From contig NZ_CP053746.1 in assembly GCF_013201545.1 (NCBI RefSeq), positions 744,001 through 808,000 of the forward strand: a stretch of 64,000 nucleotides of DNA. Reading direction: 5' to 3'. A program made the translations under genes and the position numbers. Each line of letters starts with the position of its first letter. The first letter of the stretch is position 1. Origin of the DNA: Pseudomonas graminis. GTDB taxonomy: Bacteria; Pseudomonadota; Gammaproteobacteria; Pseudomonadales; Pseudomonadaceae. Shown one piece after another: positions 27,097-35,781 of this stretch. Under the pieces are notes generated by a model, which saw nothing but the letters and a program-made list of their open reading frames with translations, was not told where the DNA came from and ran no database searches.

Positions 27097-29504
27097 AACT
27101 CCAGCGTCGTCGCCATCACCACCTGCCGCGAATCTCCCAGCGACACGAAATAACGGCTTACCGCCGAGCTGTAATAAGTGCGATCAAACAGGTTTTTCAC
27201 GTTCAGCTGAAACTTCACTTTTTGCCCGTCCAGACGGGTTTCGTAAGTCGCGAAGGCATCGGCGACGGTGTATCCGGGCAGCTCAAAATCATTGTCCGCA
27301 TTGCCCGCGCGTTGGCCCACGTAATGGGCACCTGCTCCCGCGCGCAGCCGGTCCGCACCCAGCGCGGCGCCAAAGTCGTACACCGCCGAAACCGACCCGC
27401 TGTGCCGGGGTACGTTCTGCAAGCGGTTGCCTTTCAGGGTCGGGTCTTCAACCACCCAGGCGTCGGTGAAGGCGTAACCGCCAATCAGGCTCCAGCGTTC
27501 TGACAGCTGCCCGCTCACGTCAAGTTCCACCCCCCGCGAGCGCACCTGACCCGCCGTGGTGTACACGGTGTTCGCTGTCACCGAGTCAAAATTCGCCACC
27601 AGCACGTTGCGCTTTCGGATGTCGAACAGCGCCAGCGTCGCACTGATGCCATCGGAAGAATCCCACTTGGCGCCCAGCTCCCACGCTTTTGATTCTTCGG
27701 GCAGCGTCGCCGAATCCAGAACGGTGCCGCCCGCCAGCGTGGCGATGCTGGAGTTGGGCTTGAACGCCTCGGTGTAACTCCCATACACCGACAGCTCATC
27801 GCTGTAGCGGTAAACAAGGCCGGCTCGGGGAATCCACTTCTGCCCGTTCAAATCGGTGTTGCGCGTGAAAGGCGAGCCTTTACCAGCCTGTTGATCAAAC
27901 ACTTGATAACGCGCGCCCGCGACGAAAATCCAGCGCTCGCTGAGGTGCAGGGAGTCCTGAACAAACACCGAGTCGCTGCGCAGGATGTCGAGCTGATGGC
28001 TGTCCGCCGCACTGACCTGAGTGCCCTCTGCTTCCCGGCCATACACCGGATTCACGTAGCTGAACGTGCTTTGGCTTTTCTGGCGGATCAGTTCACCGCG
28101 CGCGACTTTTCGGTACTCGTCGTCGACGCCGATCAGCAGTTCATGCCGCATGCCGGCCAACGACGTATCGCCATTCAGGGTCAGGGTGGTGAAGCGATCA
28201 GTGCTCAGGGCGTTGCCGGTCCCGTCGATGGAGCGGGTCAGTGTGCCGGTGGCCGGATTGACGGCGGTCACCCGCACCTGACTGGCGTCGTAGGTCTCGC
28301 GGTTGTAGCTGTAACCGATGTGGCCTTTCCAGGTGTCGTCGAAGCTGTGGTCGACCTCGAGTCGATACAGATCCGAGCGCCCTTCCATGTCGTTGAAGGG
28401 CTCGTCCAGACGGCGGGTGGCCGGTATATCCAGCGGATGATTGGTGCGAGGATCGATTGCCGTGCCGCGATCAAACGGCGAGAGAAATTCGCGGTGCTCG
28501 TAGGACGCCAGCACTTCGGTGTCATCGCCATACCAGGCAAGCGACGGCGCGATCAGCGATTCACGGTGCACGCCGTAATTGCGCCAGTAATCTTCGTCTT
28601 CGTGGTCAACGATCAAGCGATACGCCAGCCCGGCCGACGCCCCTTCAGCGCCATCAATGGCGCCGGTGCTATCGAGCGTTACGCCGCTGCCGTTCTTGCC
28701 TGAGCCGAAGCTTGAACCCCGAGCCGTCAGCGCGTTGGCCGACGGCAACTGGGGGCGCTTGCTGACCACATTGATCACCCCGCCCGGGTCCTGAATGCCA
28801 TACAACAGCGACGCCGGACCCTTAAGGACTTCGACGCGCTCAGCGGTGGCATTCAGGTTGCGGCCCTGGACCACCGGCATGCCGTCGCGCATGATCGAAC
28901 CGTCGCGATTGTCGCCGAAACCGCGCTTCATCAACGTGTCCTGGGTGCTGCCGAGGGTATTACCCTGGGTCACGCCGCTCACGTTGGCCAGCGCATCGTC
29001 GAGGTTGCGCGGCGCCTGATCGCTCAGCGCCTGCGCAGGAACGGTACTCACCGCCTGCGGGCTTTCCAGCGACGGGGTTGTGCTGCGCATCACTGATGCC
29101 ACGGCGGGCGGCTGATAGCTGTAAACGGCGCTGCGAGTGGACGCGATCTGCGTCGCGCCAAGGGTGACTACGCCCTCGGCTGGCGGGGACTGCAGCGTAA
29201 AGGTGTCGTCGGTGGCGCGGCGGAATGTGAGGGCGGACCTACTCAAGAGCAAGCGTAATGCCTGTTCCGCACTGAATGAGCCTATCAACGCAGGAGCATC
29301 GATCGCGTAGGGCGCGTCCTGGGTGTAGATCACGCCCTGCCCCGTGACCCGACTGAAATCCCTCAGTGCTTGAGGCAGCGGTTTGGCCGGGATCGAAAAG
29401 TCGTAGGCCGGCACGGCTGCCTGGGCGCAGGCGCTCCAGACCGCTACCACCGAAACGCCACACCACCTTTTCACATCAATCAATCCCGTTTGAATACGAA
29501 ACAC
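27093..29504 (-). CDS. TonB-dependent siderophore receptor with STN signalling domain
   Basis: The 803-residue outer-membrane receptor has a signal peptide (cut near Ala30) and an N-terminal STN (secretin/TonB short N-terminal) domain at about 35-90. A TonB-box-like VVTLGATQI, a plug domain (about 140-250), a 22-strand barrel and a C-terminal Phe follow. The STN domain marks it as a transducer: ligand binding signals to the FecR-like protein and ECF sigma factor encoded just upstream on the same strand. The ligand is probably a ferric siderophore, possibly foreign; the sequence does not identify it. Confidence 0.93.
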   Translation of the reverse strand: MFRIQTGLIDVKRWCGVSVVAVWSACAQAAVPAYDFSIPAKPLPQALRDFSRVTGQGVIYTQDAPYAIDAPALIGSFSAEQALRLLLSRSALTFRRATDDTFTLQSPPAEGVVTLGATQIASTRSAVYSYQPPAVASVMRSTTPSLESPQAVSTVPAQALSDQAPRNLDDALANVSGVTQGNTLGSTQDTLMKRGFGDNRDGSIMRDGMPVVQGRNLNATAERVEVLKGPASLLYGIQDPGGVINVVSKRPQLPSANALTARGSSFGSGKNGSGVTLDSTGAIDGAEGASAGLAYRLIVDHEDEDYWRNYGVHRESLIAPSLAWYGDDTEVLASYEHREFLSPFDRGTAIDPRTNHPLDIPATRRLDEPFNDMEGRSDLYRLEVDHSFDDTWKGHIGYSYNRETYDASQVRVTAVNPATGTLTRSIDGTGNALSTDRFTTLTLNGDTSLAGMRHELLIGVDDEYRKVARGELIRQKSQSTFSYVNPVYGREAEGTQVSAADSHQLDILRSDSVFVQDSLHLSERWIFVAGARYQVFDQQAGKGSPFTRNTDLNGQKWIPRAGLVYRYSDELSVYGSYTEAFKPNSSIATLAGGTVLDSATLPEESKAWELGAKWDSSDGISATLALFDIRKRNVLVANFDSVTANTVYTTAGQVRSRGVELDVSGQLSERWSLIGGYAFTDAWVVEDPTLKGNRLQNVPRHSGSVSAVYDFGAALGADRLRAGAGAHYVGQRAGNADNDFELPGYTVADAFATYETRLDGQKVKFQLNVKNLFDRTYYSSAVSRYFVSLGDSRQVVMATTLEF

Positions 29505-29523
29505 CTAAACCGCTCGCGTGCGA

Positions 29524-30519
29524 TCAACGGATCACAATGACCCGCCCGAGGGCTCCGAACTGCTCAAAACCAATGACGGACTTCAACGCTGCCAGCACGG
29601 CCTGTGGGTCGCGGCTGGGGAAGCTGCCGCTGACGGTCTTCGCGGCCAGCTCATCGTTAAGCAAAATGATTCGCCCCGGGTAATAGCGGTTAAGGTCGTT
29701 AATCACATTGGCGAGGGGCGTACGGGAATAATTGAGCCAACCCTGACGCCAGGCCAATTGGCTTTCAGTGTCGACGGGCTGCGGATCAGTGACGCGTTCG
29801 CGGTCATAACGGGCCTGCTGACCTGCCGTCAGGATCAGCTGCGGCGCATCGGCGTCTGCCTTCACGCCAACGCGGCCCGAAAGCACGGTGACTTGCGCGC
29901 CGGCAGGTTGCAGTCGCACCTCGAACTGTGTGCCCAGCACCCGGGTTTCACCGCGTCCGCCATCGACCACGAACGGCTCGCCGTTGTGGATAACCTGAAA
30001 GAATGCGGCGCCACGGCGCAGCTCGACATGCCGTTCTCCGTCGTGGAAATGGACGGCGATGGCGCTGTCGGCGTCCATCATTACCTGCGACCCGTCTGCC
30101 AGGATCAACGTTCGGACCTGCCCCGGCGCCGACACATAATCAGCGTTCAAATCCTCTGCCCAGCGCTGCGGATTCCAGCCCATCGCGACGCTCACCATTA
30201 GCAGCAGACACGCCGCCATCGCCAGCGCCGCTCCCCAGCCCGGCAAGCGTTGCGGCGGTGGCGCGTCCATTTTCCGCAGCAAGGCGTCGAGGGCGACGGC
30301 GTCTTCGCCGGCCAGTGTGGTGGCAGGCTCTTCACTGAGTTCCCATAGCACCTGAGCCCGAGCGTAGGCCTGGGCATGGGCCGGGTCGGCGTGCAGCCAG
30401 CGGCTGAAACGCGCCTGATCAGCGATCGTCGGCTGATTGTGCAGCACACTGAGCCAGCTCAGGGCCATGGTGTCGGAATCGGCATTTGAATGAGTTTTCG
30501 GATCGGGGAAGGCGTTCAT
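29524..30519 (-). CDS. FecR-type sigma factor regulator
   Basis: The 331-residue protein has an N-terminal cytoplasmic anti-sigma part (DUF4880-like, with ALSWLSVLHNQP and WLHADPAHAQAYARAQ), one membrane segment at about residues 95-114, and a periplasmic FecR domain with VRTLILADGSQVMMDADSAI near 135-155. The start at 30519 forms ATGA with the sigma-factor stop, so the two are coupled; an upstream ATG at 30591 would lie inside the sigma gene. It relays the signal from the receptor's STN domain to the sigma factor. Confidence 0.92.
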   Translation of the reverse strand: MNAFPDPKTHSNADSDTMALSWLSVLHNQPTIADQARFSRWLHADPAHAQAYARAQVLWELSEEPATTLAGEDAVALDALLRKMDAPPPQRLPGWGAALAMAACLLLMVSVAMGWNPQRWAEDLNADYVSAPGQVRTLILADGSQVMMDADSAIAVHFHDGERHVELRRGAAFFQVIHNGEPFVVDGGRGETRVLGTQFEVRLQPAGAQVTVLSGRVGVKADADAPQLILTAGQQARYDRERVTDPQPVDTESQLAWRQGWLNYSRTPLANVINDLNRYYPGRIILLNDELAAKTVSGSFPSRDPQAVLAALKSVIGFEQFGALGRVIVIR

Positions 30520-31121
30520 CGACGACCCCCTCCGGATTTCCCGACAGGGGGCACAACCCGAGCGACGTCCTGATTGACGCTCGCCTTGCAAGCCTGCAGG
30601 GCCCGCATCATGTGTTTCTCCACGGCACTCTGCGAAAGCCCCATGGCCTTGGCGATTTCGGCATATTTGCGTCCGTGGATACGATTGAGCAGGAAGATCT
30701 GCCGGGTTTTCTCCGGCAATGCGCGCAACGCCGTTTCGATGTGGCGCAGATCATTGCTCGCCTCCAGCGCCGCCTGGGGTTCGTCAGTGTCGGGCCGATG
30801 CGCGTCAGGCAGCATCTCGTCGCTGAGCCGGGCACGGGTGCCTTCATTGCGCAGATGGTCAATGGCGATATTGCCAGCACAGCGCAGCAGGTAGGTGTTG
30901 AGCTCTTCGACCTGGACCAGCGGGCGCCTCCAGAACCTGAGGAACAGGTCCTGCACCAGATCCGCTGCGGTCGCCCGGCAACCCACTCTTCGGCTGACCA
31001 GCGCCTCCATTTGCGGACGCTGGGACAGAAACACCTCCAGAAACCGTGCGCGTGCAGCCTTCGGGGCCTCGTGGTCGAGGTCCTGGCACGCTGAGCTCAA
31101 GGACGGAGGTGGATCGATCAT
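30516..31121 (-). CDS. ECF sigma factor, iron-starvation (FecI-like) type
   Basis: The 201-residue sigma-70-family protein has region 2 (AADLVQDLFLRFWRR and NTYLLRCAGNIAIDHLR, about 50-90) and region 4 with the helix-turn-helix KYAEIAKAMGLSQSAVEKHM (about 155-175). It heads a three-gene module with FecR and a TonB receptor, so it probably drives the receptor gene when ligand is bound. A Fur-box-like sequence sits 39-57 bases upstream of its ATG, consistent with iron repression. Confidence 0.93.
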   Translation of the reverse strand: MIDPPPSLSSACQDLDHEAPKAARARFLEVFLSQRPQMEALVSRRVGCRATAADLVQDLFLRFWRRPLVQVEELNTYLLRCAGNIAIDHLRNEGTRARLSDEMLPDAHRPDTDEPQAALEASNDLRHIETALRALPEKTRQIFLLNRIHGRKYAEIAKAMGLSQSAVEKHMMRALQACKASVNQDVARVVPPVGKSGGGRR

Positions 31122-31159
31122 GGTTCAGGCACGGCAGTGGGAATGATGCGAGGCGCGAT

Positions 31160-31178
31160 ATTAATGATAAATATTCTC
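31160..31178 (-). promoter_or_regulatory. Fur box upstream of the ECF sigma gene
   Basis: ATTAATGATAAATATTCTC matches 14 of 19 positions of the Fur consensus GATAATGATAATCATTATC. It lies 39 bases upstream of the sigma-factor ATG in an A/T-rich stretch. Confidence 0.7.
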
Positions 31179-31414
31179 ATGCGCAAAAGATGTCCGACGA
31201 ATCTCGCAACAAATCTGCGGCGGCTTAACCCAGCCCCTGAAAAGACGTGGCCCAGCAAAACTGGACTTGCCGGTCGAGTTCCCGCATTCGCGAAATATAT
31301 TCTCGGTTGCAAGGGGTTGAATTGTTCGTGGATCGGCGCCAACACTGTGAATGAGGGCAGACGAAAAACACCTCGTCCAGACTCTCCCGAGCAAGCCAAA
31401 GTAAGGGAAGAACT

Positions 31415-31837
31415 ATGCAAATCCAGGTCAACAGCGATAACCACATCGAAAACAGCGTCCGTCTGGAGGAGTGGGTACGAACCACGGTTGAAACTACGCT
31501 CGAACGATACGAAGAGGATCTCACCCGCGTTGAGGTCCACATCAACGACGAAAACGGCGACAAGCCCGGCCCGCATGACATCCGTTGCCAGATGGAAGCC
31601 CGGCCAAAAGGACACCAACCTATTTCCGTGACCCACAAGGCCGATTCGATTGATCAGGCAGTGGATGGCGCAGCGGTCAAACTCGACCACGCGCTGGAAC
31701 ATCTTTTCGGAAAACTGCGCGGCAACAAACGCGGTGCGGCTCCGGTAATTGAAAGCGATCTGGACGACGAGCCGGTCAGTGCTGACGCGCTGCTCGAAGA
31801 AGAATTTCTCGAGAAGGATGACGCGTTGCACGGCTGA
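31415..31837 (+). CDS. HPF/RaiA-like ribosome-associated protein
   Basis: The 140-residue protein has the beta-alpha-beta-beta-beta-alpha pattern of the sigma-54-modulation/S30AE family in its first 105 residues (MQIQVNSDNHI, then VEVHINDENG and SIDQAVDGAAVKLDHALEH). An acidic tail follows. Family members bind the 30S decoding centre and silence or dimerise ribosomes in stationary phase. It is separate from the hpf copy normally found near rpoN, so it is probably a second paralog. The start follows gggaagaact. An intrinsic terminator follows the gene. Confidence 0.82.
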   Translation: MQIQVNSDNHIENSVRLEEWVRTTVETTLERYEEDLTRVEVHINDENGDKPGPHDIRCQMEARPKGHQPISVTHKADSIDQAVDGAAVKLDHALEHLFGKLRGNKRGAAPVIESDLDDEPVSADALLEEEFLEKDDALHG

Positions 31838-31870
31838 TGCAGCAGCCTTGAAACACTGAACTGCTGAACG

Positions 31871-31906
31871 AGGGGCGGGCCTGGAAACGGGCCCGCCCCT
31901 TTTTTT
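31871..31906 (+). terminator. Intrinsic terminator after the HPF-like gene
   Basis: The stem AGGGGCGGGC / GCCCGCCCCT is followed by seven T's (31900-31906). Confidence 0.92.
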
Positions 31907-32377
31907 GTGCGGCCATCAAGCGGCGAGCGCAAGAGTGATTAGCTGCGCTAGCCACAGCGGCAAGTTCATTTGCCAACCCGGTGCACACTAAGAACGCATG
32001 AAGCGCGCAAATGGTGCCGGGTTGTAAACACCCAAGCGATTGGCCAGTACACGATGGACGTCGAAACCGTGACCTTGTTGGCAACTCAGCGCGTCGCGGT
32101 GCGCCCATGGGGAGCATTTACACCTTTCGTCCCTTGTGGCCCAAACCCTGCAAGCTTTGTATCGTCGAGCTTACAACTCACCTGCGCGGCGCGAACTTAT
32201 TGGCCCCCCGCGCAGTGACTCGCTCAATGAGACGACCTTTCAACGGAACACTTATGGATACCACCGCGACTTCAGCGAGCGCGGCCAGGGCAGGAATCAT
32301 CAACCGTTGATCGGCTTCGAGAACTAAAGGGATTCACCCCCAGTCAACTTATGCAGATCGTTAACAGGTAACAGGCC
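31907..32377. other. Intergenic stretch without a recognised gene
   Basis: About 470 bases separate the terminator and the DUF3509 gene. Short open frames exist on the plus strand (for example 32011-32310), but they lack ribosome sites and Pseudomonas-like codon bias. The A/T-richer part around 32330-32375 (gggattcacccc, gttaacaggtaacaggcc) probably holds the promoter of the next gene. Confidence 0.5.
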
Positions 32378-32707
32378 ATGGATAACCCTTTTCAACTGAT
32401 CACCGACGCCTTCCATCCCGACTATCGGGTCAACCTGAGTATCCAGGGCCTCGACGGGACCATCATGCTGACGCTGTCGAATGAATCAGGTGTGGTCGCC
32501 AAACGCTTGCTCAGTGCTGAGCAACGCAATTCGCCCAAGCGCCTGCGTCGCTTGATTGAAAGTATCCAGTTCGGCATCGCCATCGAACAGGGCCACAGCG
32601 CCATCAAAATCCTGGCAGCCATGACCGACGGTGACCTCAAGCAACTTTCGCCGCCGCCCACCCGAACCAGTTTTCTCAGCCGTTCGCAGTCGGCAGCCGG
32701 CATCTGA
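32378..32707 (+). CDS. DUF3509 family protein
   Basis: The 109-residue protein starts MDNPFQLITDAFHPDYRVNL, characteristic of DUF3509, a family I know only from Pseudomonas and close relatives; its function is unknown. It looks soluble, with a beta-rich N-terminal half and helices around residues 45-80 (SPKRLRRLIESIQFGIAIEQG). The start is clear, with ggtaacaggcc just upstream, though the ribosome site is weak. It appears monocistronic. Confidence 0.8.
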   Translation: MDNPFQLITDAFHPDYRVNLSIQGLDGTIMLTLSNESGVVAKRLLSAEQRNSPKRLRRLIESIQFGIAIEQGHSAIKILAAMTDGDLKQLSPPPTRTSFLSRSQSAAGI

Positions 32708-32948
32708 TTTCTGATTTCTGATACGCATGGAGTGAGGTGATATCCATCGCCTCGCCAGCGCAGCCTCTTCGGGGCATCATTCTTGATGCGTCCTGCCACC
32801 CGCCGATGATCGCCAACTCCTCTGTAAGTCCTGCCGATTCAGCCCCCAGACAGAAAGCACCTGTTACAACAAACCTGTAGCAAGCCGGCTGCCCCGTGTG
32901 AACAGAAAACGGCGAGCAGCAGAGTCTGGACAAGTCTGAGGTGACGAT

Positions 32949-33293
32949 ATGTCTCTACGATACATAGCGCTGATTGGCGCGCTGGCGCTCGCGACCGGCT
33001 GCGTGGAAGAAAGAGTGGTGCATGAGCGCCGAGTGGTCGACCGACCCGCGCCCCGCGCCGAATACGTCGAAGTGGTCGCCCCGCAAGCGCCGCCCGTGCG
33101 CGTCATCGAAGAAGAACCGGCCCCGCGTCCAGGCTACATCTGGTCCCGCGGCTACTGGCGCTGGAACGGCAACCGCTACGTCGCCGAGCACGGCCACTGG
33201 GAAGCGGTACGGCCTGGCTATCGCTATCAACATCCGTACTGGGAAAGTCGAGGCGATGGCTGGCATTACCATGTTGGGGTGTGGGTGAACTGA
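32949..33293 (+). CDS. Small lipoprotein with YxWxxGYWxW-type repeats
   Basis: The 114-residue protein has a lipoprotein signal peptide with lipobox ATGC (Cys18), a Pro/Val/Glu-rich linker (about 20-60), and aromatic repeats such as YIWSRGYWRW, YVAEHGHWE and YWESRGDGWHYHVGVW. These resemble the WxxGxW/YXWGXW repeat family of exported proteins. It is probably anchored in the outer membrane; its function is not known. RBS gaggtgac precedes the ATG. A compact terminator follows within 20 bases. Confidence 0.82.
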   Translation: MSLRYIALIGALALATGCVEERVVHERRVVDRPAPRAEYVEVVAPQAPPVRVIEEEPAPRPGYIWSRGYWRWNGNRYVAEHGHWEAVRPGYRYQHPYWESRGDGWHYHVGVWVN

Positions 33294-33308
33294 CGGACCG
33301 ATGCGCGC

Positions 33309-33338
33309 AAAAATGCCCCGCTGAGACGGGGCATTTTT
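33309..33338. terminator. Bidirectional intrinsic terminator
   Basis: AAAAATGCCCCG / CGGGGCATTTTT flank a six-base loop, with A's on one side and T's on the other. It serves the lipoprotein gene and probably the convergent psiE gene. Confidence 0.92.
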
Positions 33339-33378
33339 ATGGGTCTGCTTATGGACTGGTTGAGAGGACGTGAATGGC

Positions 33379-33825
33379 TTACTCCACTTTCTCCTGCACG
33401 GATGGATACCTCGACGAGGAGTACCTGACGACCAGAATCGAGAACGCCAGCAACAGCACGCCGCCACAGACGTAGATAATCCCCAGATCCGGCGCTTTGT
33501 GATGTGACACGTCACTGATCAGCAAACGGATCAAAGCGGTCACCCCGATGTACAGCAAGAAGCGCAGGGGCATGTGGTTGGTCTTGAAATAAATCCCGAC
33601 CATCGCGCCCAATTCGAGGTAGATGAACAACAGCAAAATATCATCTACGGCGATGTACTCCTGCCCGAGCATGCCGATGAAGGCTTTAATCGCGGCGTAA
33701 GCGGTCACCGCGCCAATGCCGAACAGCGCCAGATAGTGAAACGCTTCAACGGCCAAATTGCCCAGGCTGTTGGCGCCGCCATGCAGCTTGGCCCGCATCC
33801 GATCTGCCCATTTCACACCACCCAT
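33379..33825 (-). CDS. psiE: PsiE-family membrane protein
   Basis: The 148-residue inner-membrane protein has four hydrophobic segments and the PsiE signature stretches LLLFIYLELGAMVGIYFK and HMPLRFLLYIGVTALIR-like sequence near residues 65-100. PsiE is induced by phosphate starvation in E. coli; its molecular role is unknown. I looked for a Pho box upstream and found none convincing. It is convergent with the lipoprotein gene. Confidence 0.88.
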   Translation of the reverse strand: MGGVKWADRMRAKLHGGANSLGNLAVEAFHYLALFGIGAVTAYAAIKAFIGMLGQEYIAVDDILLLFIYLELGAMVGIYFKTNHMPLRFLLYIGVTALIRLLISDVSHHKAPDLGIIYVCGGVLLLAFSILVVRYSSSRYPSVQEKVE

Positions 33826-34240
33826 CCCTCACCTCCCCTGACCCAACCAAAACTGTTCATAACGAGCGCTGCGATGCAGCGGTGGATCTGTCGACGCAGG
33901 GCTATGGCCGCGTTGATGTTCACGATGTACTTCCTTGAGTGACCGGGACCGGATGATGCTCCGTGCGCATGACGATTTGCTCGTGCGCGCATGGCTGTAG
34001 GCAAGCATTAATAGGGCCATCGGCTAAGGTTGAGAACGTGACCAGATGTCGCAAGGTGGCTCGCGACAAAAAAGTGAGCGCGCACCCCCTACCCAAGCAG
34101 CGGCGATTCACCTATGCTGCGCACTGTATAAATACACAGTAAAAAGACGGAGTACGCTGTCTTTGCATCATCTGTCGGCCACAAGCGTTGAGCGCCCGGG
34201 CTGATCCCTTACAACTCTGGAAATGACGACGAGGCCAACA
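33826..34240. other. Divergent intergenic region of psiE and yebG
   Basis: About 415 bases hold the promoters of two divergent genes. The only site I can name is the LexA box at 34124-34139. Short open frames here have no ribosome sites. Confidence 0.6.
34124..34139 (+). promoter_or_regulatory. LexA (SOS) box upstream of yebG
   Basis: CTGTATAAATACACAG is a perfect CTGT-N8-ACAG palindrome. The flanking bases (CA before, TA after) also fit the 20-base SOS consensus. It lies 101 bases before the yebG ATG. Confidence 0.9.
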
Positions 34241-34507
34241 ATGGCTGTTGAAACCCTTTACCGCAGTACCCGTGATTTGGAGACTACGTTCGTGGACCGC
34301 AAACTCGCCGATGCCCATGATCAGATGCTGGAACTGGCCGAACTGCTCACTGACGTGCTGATGAAAAACGTCGATGGCCTCTCCGAAAAACATGCAGAAG
34401 ACGCCAGCATTTTCATGGCGAAAAACCGTGCCGTCTTCGCGGCCGCTTTCAAGAGCAATGCCCTGGCTCTCAACGAGCTGGCTCCTGCGGCTGAGCAGGC
34501 AGAGTGA
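34241..34507 (+). CDS. yebG: YebG-family SOS protein
   Basis: The 88-residue protein starts MAVETLYRSTRDLE and contains KLADAHDQMLELAELL, which closely parallels E. coli YebG (KEADAYDKMLDTADLL), a DNA-damage-induced protein of unknown function. I chose ATG 34241 because GAGG lies just upstream and because the family starts MAVE; an earlier in-frame ATG at 34223 is possible but poor. The strong LexA box upstream supports SOS control and the assignment. Confidence 0.9.
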   Translation: MAVETLYRSTRDLETTFVDRKLADAHDQMLELAELLTDVLMKNVDGLSEKHAEDASIFMAKNRAVFAAAFKSNALALNELAPAAEQAE

Positions 34508-34562
34508 TCACGCCCGCGACGTCGCCTTCAGCCGGTTGACTGCGGGGTTGTCACGGAGCGAT

Positions 34563-35585
34563 TCAGTCCATGTCCAGCAGCCGCTCGGCCAGCTCATCTG
34601 CAACCCGCGCGGGTGAGCGCTTTTCGGCTTGCGCATGGGCGAACACCTCGGTCAGCCGCGTGCCGATCTGAGAAAGATGCGCGGTAATGGTGCCCGGGCT
34701 TTGCCCCTGATGATGCAGCGCCACATAAATCAGACCGCCTGAATTGATCACATAATCCGGGGCATAAAGAATGCCACGGGCTTCCAGTTGGTCGGCAATG
34801 GCGGCGCAGCTCAGTTGGTTATTGGCGCCACCTGCCACTGCGGCGCACCTCAACTTGGTGACACTGTGGCTGTTGAGCACACCGCCCAGCCCGCACGGCG
34901 CAAGAATATCGCAAGGCGTGCTGAGCAACGCTTCGCTGGCGATCGGCTTGGCCCCCAACTGCTCCATGGCGAGTTGAACCTTGCCGCTGTCCAGATCCGC
35001 TACCAACAACTCGGCGCCTGCCGCATGCAACTGTTCCGCGAGCGCGTAACCCACATGGCCCAACCCCTGAATCGCGACGCGCAAACCTTCCAGATTGTCG
35101 CTGCCCAATCTCGCCATGGCCGTGGTTCGAATACCGGCGTACAAACCCAAGGCGGTATGCGCAGATGGGTCGCCTACCGCCGTGGTGCTGGTGACATGCT
35201 GGGTGTATTGGGCAATGCAGTCCATGTCCTCCCTGGAAGTGCCACTGTCCATGGCCGTGACGTAGCGGCCGTCGAGGGTCTGCACGAATCGCCCGAACGC
35301 CTCGAACAAGGCGGCACGATCGGGCACGTGGGCCGGACGCATGATGACTGCCGTTCCGCCACCCAGTGACAGCCCCGCAAGCACCGCTTTATAGCTCATG
35401 TTCCTCGCCAACTGAATGGCGTCTTCGATGGCGCTCTCTTCGTTTGGATAGGACAGGTAGCGACATCCCCCCATCGCCGGACCTTTCTGGCTGCTGTGGA
35501 TCGCGATCACCGCCTTCAGGCCGGTGCGCGGCTCTACCATCATGTGCAGTGATTGCACGCGTGAGCTTTGCATGAGAGCGAACAT
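34563..35585 (-). CDS. Leucine/Glu/Phe/Val dehydrogenase-like protein with altered active-site lysine
   Basis: The 340-residue protein has the amino-acid dehydrogenase layout: an N-terminal substrate domain with GPAMGGCRYLSYPNEESAI and MSYKAVLAGLSLGGG (Lys66), and a C-terminal NAD domain with AIQGLGHVGYALAE near 180. Leucine dehydrogenase oxidatively deaminates branched-chain amino acids. The family motif GGGK, whose lysine takes part in catalysis, reads GGGT here (Thr78, codon at 35352-35354). The start at 35585 follows a GGGAG site; a longer frame to 35861 has no support. Activity is therefore uncertain. Confidence 0.88.
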   Translation of the reverse strand: MFALMQSSRVQSLHMMVEPRTGLKAVIAIHSSQKGPAMGGCRYLSYPNEESAIEDAIQLARNMSYKAVLAGLSLGGGTAVIMRPAHVPDRAALFEAFGRFVQTLDGRYVTAMDSGTSREDMDCIAQYTQHVTSTTAVGDPSAHTALGLYAGIRTTAMARLGSDNLEGLRVAIQGLGHVGYALAEQLHAAGAELLVADLDSGKVQLAMEQLGAKPIASEALLSTPCDILAPCGLGGVLNSHSVTKLRCAAVAGGANNQLSCAAIADQLEARGILYAPDYVINSGGLIYVALHHQGQSPGTITAHLSQIGTRLTEVFAHAQAEKRSPARVADELAERLLDMD

Positions 35586-35781
35586 GGGCACTGCTCCCCC
35601 TTTTTCGTACTGGCGAGTATAGGCGCTGGTTGAAAAAAAGAAGGCTGGCTCAGGAGGATCCGGACGACGGACTGCCGTTGGCCGCGCGCGATCAATCAAC
35701 GCTGGACGAAGGCGGCGGCCAGGGCTAAAACAGAGCCATCCGTTAACTCTTCTCAGCCGTCTTATCCTGCCGGAGAAGTCG

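Noticed and set aside
33826..33900. Pho box upstream of psiE
   Set aside because: Only a weak partial match (CTGTTCATAA-like) without the second half-site.
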